Shown here: positions 63,885-64,000 of the stretch, piece after piece
Layout of the letters: every line of letters begins with the position of its first letter
How positions within the stretch are numbered: position 1 is the first letter of the stretch
Made by a program: the position numbers and the translations under genes
The notes under the pieces: generated by a model
Told to the model about the DNA's origin: nothing
Database searches by the model: none
What the model saw: only the letters and a program-made list of their open reading frames with translations
Source: Methyloglobulus sp.
GTDB taxonomy: Bacteria; Pseudomonadota; Gammaproteobacteria; Methylococcales; Methylomonadaceae
Reading direction: 5' to 3'
NCBI GenBank assembly: GCA_013141505.1
Contig: JABFQX010000002.1
Coordinates: 103,865-167,864, forward strand
DNA: 64,000 nucleotides

Positions 63885-64000
63885 ATGGCAAATTGTCCAA
63901 AATGCCACGGCGAGGGCTGCGTCAAAGATGGCATCGTCAATGGTAGGCAGCGGCACCGATGCAAAGGCTGTGGTTATCGGCACACCGTGGCCGAACGCGG
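63885..64000 (+). mobile_element. Transposase gene, N-terminal zinc ribbon only (IS1-like), cut by window end
   Basis: The ATG at 63885 follows TGGGGGTTTG. The 38 visible residues carry a zinc ribbon: CPKC at 4-7, then C12, and CKGC near 27-30 (RHRCKGCGYRHTVAERG). This matches the N-terminus of IS1-type (InsA-like) transposases, which recognise the element ends. The rest lies outside the window, so family and integrity are uncertain. Confidence 0.65.

Overview
The window is a piece of a gammaproteobacterial chromosome. Gene order (yajC-secD-secF; ndk-rlmN-pilW-hisS-yfgM-bamB-der; aroQ-accB-accC-prmA; dusB-fis-purH-purD) is classical Gammaproteobacteria. A pyrophosphate-dependent phosphofructokinase, many REP-like palindromes and a urea-transport/urease cluster are compatible with a methanotroph of the Methylococcales. 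That lineage is an inference: no methane-oxidation gene is in view.

Layout. 1-11.9 kb: Sec translocase accessory subunits, nucleoside diphosphate kinase, a 23S rRNA/tRNA methyltransferase, type IV pilus lipoprotein, HisRS, outer-membrane assembly (BamB), ribosome assembly GTPase Der, thiol peroxidase and a nucleoside-recognition membrane protein. 11.9-13.2 kb: an exported hypothetical gene, apparently frameshifted, between three families of palindromic repeat. 13.2-25.7 kb: tRNA modification, GST, dehydroquinase, acetyl-CoA carboxylase subunits, PrmA, RlmI, a small Cys-rich metal-binding protein with an unknown membrane partner, DusB/Fis and the last purine steps. 25.7-31.4 kb (minus strand): a c-di-GMP module (YfiR, a CHASE8-HAMP-PAS-GGDEF-EAL protein, a TonB-dependent receptor) followed by an AlkB-like dioxygenase, divergent from a large protein whose C-terminus looks PilZ-like. 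33.6-37.6 kb: pfp, pssA and leuA. 37.6-39.8 kb: a repeat-rich accessory patch with a foreign-looking exported gene bounded by an 18-bp direct repeat of the leuA tail, and a REP-associated tyrosine transposase inside perfect inverted repeats. 39.9-44.9 kb: uracil-DNA glycosylase, RimI, ComEC and small proteins.

45.2-63.5 kb is the most coherent system. A hybrid histidine kinase whose sensor part is an NCS1-type (purine/cytosine permease-like) transporter joined through an eight-cysteine segment is paired with a LuxR-type response regulator. Upstream are a good sigma-54 promoter match and an NtrC-like box. Downstream come a divergent lipoprotein gene, then an outer-membrane porin, the urea ABC transporter urtABCDE, a HupE/UreJ permease and urease ureDABCEFG, all on the plus strand with short or overlapping junctions. 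Together they would take urea through the outer membrane, pump it inward, hydrolyse it with nickel urease and sense nitrogen or urea status. The sensing role is inference. The right edge enters a transposase gene. No tRNA, rRNA or CRISPR array was seen.
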